A stretch of 64,000 nt of DNA from Alistipes sp. (GTDB lineage: Bacteria > Bacteroidota > Bacteroidia > Bacteroidales > Rikenellaceae): assembly GCA_017555905.1 (NCBI GenBank), contig JAFZFP010000008.1:1-64000 (forward strand). The letters are read 5' to 3'. Position 1 is the first letter of the stretch. The number at the start of each line of letters is the position of its first letter. This document shows, piece by piece, positions 61,399 through 64,000 of the stretch. The translations under genes and the position numbers were made by a program. The notes under the pieces are model-generated. The model worked only from the letters and a program-made list of their open reading frames with translations. It had not been told where the DNA came from and searched no databases.

Positions 61399-61430
61399 TT
61401 TGCAAAGATACAAAAATAATTTTATCTTTG
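61399..61430 (+). promoter_or_regulatory. Promoter of the mannose-1-phosphate guanylyltransferase gene
   Basis: TTTG (61399-61402), 20 bases, TATCTTTG (61423-61430), a perfect consensus. Start near 61437, 17 bases before the ATG. Confidence 0.8.
61403..61410 (-). promoter_or_regulatory. Candidate -7 element of the pssA operon
   Basis: Reverse-strand TATCTTTG starts directly beside the -33 box of the opposite promoter. A leader of about 60 bases would result. Its own -33 box is unclear. Confidence 0.5.
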
Positions 61431-61453
61431 TGTAAATTTGTAAAATTTAGGCT

Positions 61454-62527
61454 ATGAAAAATCATCGTTATTGTGTAATTATGGCAGGTGGCATAGGCAC
61501 TCGCTTCTGGCCTATGAGCCGACAGAGTTGTCCAAAGCAGTTCCTCGACATCCTCGATACGGGCCGTTCATTCATACGTCACACGTTCGAGAGATTTGCC
61601 AAAATTGTACCAACCGAGAACTTCATAGTCGTAACCAACCGTCGTTACAAAGACCTCGTCTTGGAACATATACCCGAGTTAAAGGAGGAGCAGATTCTCT
61701 GTGAGCCAATCGGCCGTAATACCGCCCCTTGCATCGCATACGCTGCCTACACCTTAAAGCGTCGCGACCCCAAGGCCGAGATGATTGTAACACCTTCAGA
61801 CCACCTGATACTCAACGAGGAGGAGTTTATCCGTGTCGTGGAGAGTTCGCTCGAATTTGTGGAGTATCGCAACGCCCTAATGACCATCGGCATACAGCCC
61901 ACACGCCCCGAAACAGGCTACGGCTACATCCAAAAATCGAATGCCGAGAAGATTTGCAAGGTCAAGTGTTTTACCGAGAAGCCTAACCGCGAAATGGCTG
62001 AAGTATTTTTGGAGAGTGGTGAATTTTTATGGAACTCCGGAATCTTCATCTGGAAAGTGGGCGACATCATCTCGGCCATCGAGAAACACCTCCCCGAACA
62101 CGCCTCGCTATTCAGCAGTATCGAGGGCGACTTAGGCACAGAAAATGAGATCAAGTCCATCGAACGAGTATTTTCGGCTTGTCGCACCATCTCCATCGAC
62201 TATGGCGTTATGGAGTGCGCCGACAACGTATATGTCCACAACGGCAACTTCGGTTGGAGCGATGTCGGAACGTGGGGTTCGGTCTACCAGCACGGCAAGA
62301 AGGATAGGTACGCCAATGCCCTAAGTAGCGACAGTATAAATGTTTACGACACACGCAACTCCCTCATCACCGTACCCAAGGAGAAGATTGCCGTGGTGAG
62401 CGGTCTCAAAGATTATATCGTCGTGGACACTGCCGATGTACTGCTTATATGCCCTATGAGCGACGAGCAGAGCATCAAGAGTTTTATCGAAGACGTAAAA
62501 TTCTCGTCGGGCGACAAACACATCTAA
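61454..62527 (+). CDS. manC: Mannose-1-phosphate guanylyltransferase
   Basis: Cytosolic enzyme making GDP-mannose from mannose-1-phosphate and GTP, precursor for GDP-fucose and capsule or O-antigen sugars. The nucleotidyltransferase signature MAGGIGTRFWPMSRQSCPKQF is present at about residues 10-30 (shortened here: GGIGTRFWP), with CEPIGRNTAPCIAYAA near 83, the VTPSDH metal site near 112 and FTEKPN near 170. At 357 residues it has only the pyrophosphorylase part, without the isomerase domain of longer ManC. It stands between the pssA operon and lon. Confidence 0.94.
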   Translation: MKNHRYCVIMAGGIGTRFWPMSRQSCPKQFLDILDTGRSFIRHTFERFAKIVPTENFIVVTNRRYKDLVLEHIPELKEEQILCEPIGRNTAPCIAYAAYTLKRRDPKAEMIVTPSDHLILNEEEFIRVVESSLEFVEYRNALMTIGIQPTRPETGYGYIQKSNAEKICKVKCFTEKPNREMAEVFLESGEFLWNSGIFIWKVGDIISAIEKHLPEHASLFSSIEGDLGTENEIKSIERVFSACRTISIDYGVMECADNVYVHNGNFGWSDVGTWGSVYQHGKKDRYANALSSDSINVYDTRNSLITVPKEKIAVVSGLKDYIVVDTADVLLICPMSDEQSIKSFIEDVKFSSGDKHI

Positions 62528-62773
62528 GCCACACACCATACCAAGAGGTGCTTTGCACAACATCCACTCGGACATTACGACAATCTCCGAGCGGTTTAGC
62601 ACGCCCTTTTGTCAATAAATTGTTATAAAGATTCTATCTTTATCGGCAAGGAGCAACAAAATAATAGATATTTTTGTACGTTACAAATTAAGACTCTCGC
62701 AAGTTGTAGCGCAGAATGGTATCTATTTTGCGAAACGGGGAGTAATAAACTTTTGATTAACAACAAATTATAT

Positions 62774-64000
62774 ATGAGACATAACGATAAGGATTTTGAC
62801 GATTTGGCTCTCACGCCCGAGTTATTCGATGGACAGCATCAGGTGATTCCCATCGTATCGGGTGGTGACGACATCATCGAAGAGGTAAACCTCCCCGAGG
62901 TACTTCCCATATTGACCCTACGCAGTTCGGTCATCTTCCCAGGTTCGGTGACCCCTATCACCGTGGGCCGTGCTAAGTCTATCGCTTTGGTGCGTGCCGT
63001 GGAGGCTGGCGACAAACTCTTGGGCGCTGTGCTACAGGTAGATGGCTCGGTAGAGGATCCTCAACCAAACGATATGCACAAGGTGGGTACTTCGGCCCGC
63101 ATCCTCAAGGTTTTGGAGATGCCTAACGGCAACCTCACAGTAATCTTGGCAGGCTTAGAGAAAATTGAGGTTGGTGAGTACATCTCTACTCAGCCCTACT
63201 TCAAGGCCACAGTAACCCCAATCAAGGACACCACTCCCGACCCAAAGAATGTGGAGTTCACAGCCTTGGTAGACTCCATCAAGGAGGTGGCGTTGAACAT
63301 CATCAACATATCGCCATTGATGCCTAAGGAGGCGGCCTTTGCCATTAAGAACCTCGACTCGAGCCGTGCTATCATCAACTTCATCTGCTCGAATATGGAT
63401 CTTACGGACGACGACCGCCAGCAACTCCTTGAGGCCCCAGGTCTCCTCGCTCGCTCACGTCGTCTGCTCGAGATATTGGTGCGTGAGCAACAACTCGCCG
63501 AGATAAAGAACGATATCCAGAATCGCGTAAAGCAGGATATCGACAAGCAACAGAAGGACTACTACCTCCAGCAGCAGATGCGTGTGATTCAGGATGAGTT
63601 GGGTGACGGTATGGATGCCGACGTGGAGCGTATGCGCGAGGCAGCAAAGGGTAAAAAGTGGGCAAAGAGTACAGCAGAACTCTTCGAAAAGGAGGTTGCT
63701 AAACTCGAGCGTCTCAACCCTGCTATTGCCGAGTACTCGGTGCAGATTAACTACCTCCAACTTATGCTCGACCTGCCTTGGGAGGAGATGACCGAGGATC
63801 ACCTCGACCTCAACGCTGTGAAGGCACAACTCGACAAGGACCACTTCGGCCTCGACGAGGTCAAGGAGCGCTTGTTGGAGCATCTCGCAGTAATCAAACT
63901 CAAGGGCGACCTTAAGTCCCCAATCCTCTGCCTCTATGGCCCTCCAGGAGTTGGTAAGACCTCGTTGGGTAAGTCGGTAGCGGAGGCTATGGGTCGCAAG
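62774..64000 (+). CDS. lon: Lon protease, N-terminal part (gene runs off the window)
   Basis: ATP-dependent serine protease that degrades damaged and regulatory proteins. The ATG at 62774 opens a frame with no stop to the window edge (409 codons). After an acidic start of about 45 residues, the Lon substrate-binding domain begins at LPEVLPILTLRSSVIFPGSV; a coiled coil follows (near 230-280); the Walker A loop GPPGVGKTSLGKS (about 394-406) lies at the edge. The ATPase remainder and the catalytic Ser-Lys pair are outside. The 246 bp upstream have weak -7-like boxes (TATTTTTG at 62669) but nothing firm. Confidence 0.96.
   Translation, partial: MRHNDKDFDDLALTPELFDGQHQVIPIVSGGDDIIEEVNLPEVLPILTLRSSVIFPGSVTPITVGRAKSIALVRAVEAGDKLLGAVLQVDGSVEDPQPNDMHKVGTSARILKVLEMPNGNLTVILAGLEKIEVGEYISTQPYFKATVTPIKDTTPDPKNVEFTALVDSIKEVALNIINISPLMPKEAAFAIKNLDSSRAIINFICSNMDLTDDDRQQLLEAPGLLARSRRLLEILVREQQLAEIKNDIQNRVKQDIDKQQKDYYLQQQMRVIQDELGDGMDADVERMREAAKGKKWAKSTAELFEKEVAKLERLNPAIAEYSVQINYLQLMLDLPWEEMTEDHLDLNAVKAQLDKDHFGLDEVKERLLEHLAVIKLKGDLKSPILCLYGPPGVGKTSLGKSVAEAMGRK

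Overview
The window looks like a chromosomal segment of a gut Bacteroidales species, possibly Rikenellaceae/Alistipes-like (family level is a guess). The evidence is SusC/SusD starch-uptake genes, promoters of the Bacteroidetes type (TTTG, 19-21 bases, TAnnTTTG), lipoproteins with Bacteroidetes-style signals, and a 16S rRNA 5' end of typical form. There is no sign of phage, CRISPR or intact insertion sequences. Almost all sequence is assigned to genes in tight operons.

Layout. 1-480: the 5' end of a leftward rRNA operon behind three tandem, repeat-borne promoters. 889-5157: leftward purA, an NCS2 nucleobase permease and a GadC-like amino-acid antiporter. 5546-6930: rightward rubrerythrin and a ZIP metal transporter. 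7002-13416: a leftward operon of steroid 5-alpha-reductase, OYE-type (5-beta-reductase-like) flavoenzyme, short-chain dehydrogenase, AsmA-like protein and FKBP isomerase. The first three genes match in kind the bile-acid cluster reported to make isoallolithocholic acid in Odoribacteraceae and Parabacteroides. 13656-21130: a leftward histidine-degradation operon (Dabb protein, ftcD fusion, hutU, hutH, hutI) ending in a nitroreductase lipoprotein. 21334-22755: rightward NfeD/SPFH pair. 22885-30425: a leftward housekeeping operon (dapB, lepB, YigZ, uvrA, M16 protease, O-methyltransferase). 30533-34434: a rightward secreted amidase with an inserted golvesin-like domain, then a bile acid:sodium symporter (BASS) family transporter.

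35563-51228 is a leftward sus-type starch locus: MFS sugar transporter, SusC, SusD, a very modular SusE/F-like binding protein, two GH13 lipoproteins, one cytoplasmic GH13 and one SusA-like GH13. It has no SusR and no GH97; a divergent LytS/LytTR two-component system (51692-53853) sits at its head. 53969-57604 carries capsule export genes (Wza-like, Wzc-like kinase, HAD protein). 57677-61335 is a leftward operon of pssA, a putative porin and a lytic transglycosylase. 61454-64000 holds mannose-1-phosphate guanylyltransferase and the N-terminal part of Lon.

How the parts work together. The steroid-reductase operon and the BASS carrier point to handling of host bile acids or steroids. The hut operon turns histidine into glutamate and one-carbon units, with a GadC-like exchanger elsewhere in the window. 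The sus locus captures and digests starch or maltodextrins. Calls rest on reading motifs by eye; no database search was run.
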